A stretch of 64,000 nt of DNA from Antarctobacter heliothermus (lineage in GTDB: Bacteria; Pseudomonadota; Alphaproteobacteria; Rhodobacterales; Rhodobacteraceae): assembly GCF_002237555.1 (NCBI RefSeq), contig NZ_CP022540.1, positions 1,116,001 to 1,180,000 of the forward strand. Reading direction: 5' to 3'. The position numbers and the translations under genes were made by a program. Shown here one piece after another: positions 63,825-64,000 of this stretch; within the stretch, counting starts at the first letter, position 1; every line of letters begins with the position of its first letter. The notes under the pieces were generated by a model, which was given only the letters and a program-made list of their open reading frames with translations, searched no databases and was not told the DNA's origin.

Positions 63825-64000
63825 ATGTTGCGTTGGACCACATATGGGCTGTTAGGCGGTTTGAGCAAGGCGTTGGCGGGGGTGCTCTTGTTGCTTGCTA
63901 CAGGGGCGGCGGCAGATCGGGTGAACATTCTTGCGCTGGGCGACAGCCTGACGCAAGGCTACGGCTTGATCGAACAAGAGGGGTTTGTGCCGCAACTGCG
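63825..64000 (+). CDS. tesA: TesA-like esterase/arylesterase, N-terminal fragment (cut by window edge)
   Basis: 58 codons plus one base present. Starts MLRWTTYGLLGGLSKALAGV, a signal peptide running to AAADR, then NILALGDSLTQGYGLIEQEG, the GDSL block I of SGNH lipases such as E. coli TesA. A GGAG lies just before the ATG. The tesA / ybbA-ybbP divergent arrangement is the same as in E. coli, which supports the naming. Confidence 0.8.
   Translation, partial: MLRWTTYGLLGGLSKALAGVLLLLATGAAADRVNILALGDSLTQGYGLIEQEGFVPQL

Overview
The window is high-GC alphaproteobacterial chromosome, most likely from the Rhodobacterales (Roseobacter group). The evidence is the pairing of flbT/flaF with a DUF1217 gene in a flagellar cluster, a one-polypeptide MrpA-MrpB antiporter subunit, a monomeric NADP isocitrate dehydrogenase, two-repeat intergenic elements of a type I recall from Rhodobacterales genomes, and the rpsT-dnaA-dnaN-recF-gyrB block. 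No phage, insertion sequence, CRISPR array, rRNA or tRNA gene was found. The window is cut at both ends: a fliQ fragment at the left and a tesA-like esterase fragment at the right.

Layout. 1-9.9 kb: part of a flagellar cluster (fliQ, fliE, flgC, flgB on the minus strand; fliI on plus; DUF1217 gene, flbT, flaF, flagellin, flgN-like and flgJ-like genes on minus; fliK and flgD on plus). 9.9-15.2 kb: a small Ala-rich exported or membrane protein, then ubiB-ubiE, mutM, an enoyl-CoA hydratase and rpsT. 15.2-22.4 kb: dnaA, dnaN, recF, a GNAT gene and gyrB. 22.4-27.2 kb: a divergent SDR/AraC pair and icd. 27.2-33.2 kb: a six-gene Mrp Na+/H+ antiporter operon on the minus strand. 33.6-40.3 kb: a nucleotide-sugar epimerase, an HpcH-type aldolase, modABC and an SDR overlapping an iron-sulfur bacterial photolyase/cryptochrome.

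40.4-44.4 kb is the most unusual part. Four minus-strand genes follow one another: a short MORN protein, a long MORN protein with 18 full repeats, a membrane-spanning one-component regulator (TtrS/PhnD-like periplasmic binding domain, one membrane helix, LuxR helix-turn-helix), and an exported DsrE-family protein. This could be a sulfur-anion-sensing unit, but that is inference.

44.5-64 kb is mostly housekeeping: nadE, an SGNH hydrolase, a minimal zincin, thpR, pfkB, gltX, a GGCT-fold gene divergent from an NsrR-like Rrf2 regulator with an FNR-type dyad between them, a tandem glycine riboswitch ahead of gcvT-gcvH-gcvP, a single-domain response regulator convergent with a hybrid histidine kinase, an inositol-monophosphatase-family gene, and the ybbP-ybbA-like exporter divergent from a tesA-like esterase.

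How the parts work together. The flagellar genes supply rod, export ATPase, hook control and filament plus the FlbT/FlaF pair that controls flagellin mRNA. The dnaA block makes replication proteins, although no origin could be recognised. The gcv operon is switched on by glycine through its riboswitch. The Mrp operon exports sodium, and the Nsr/FNR-type signals suggest nitric-oxide or oxygen control of the small divergent pair.
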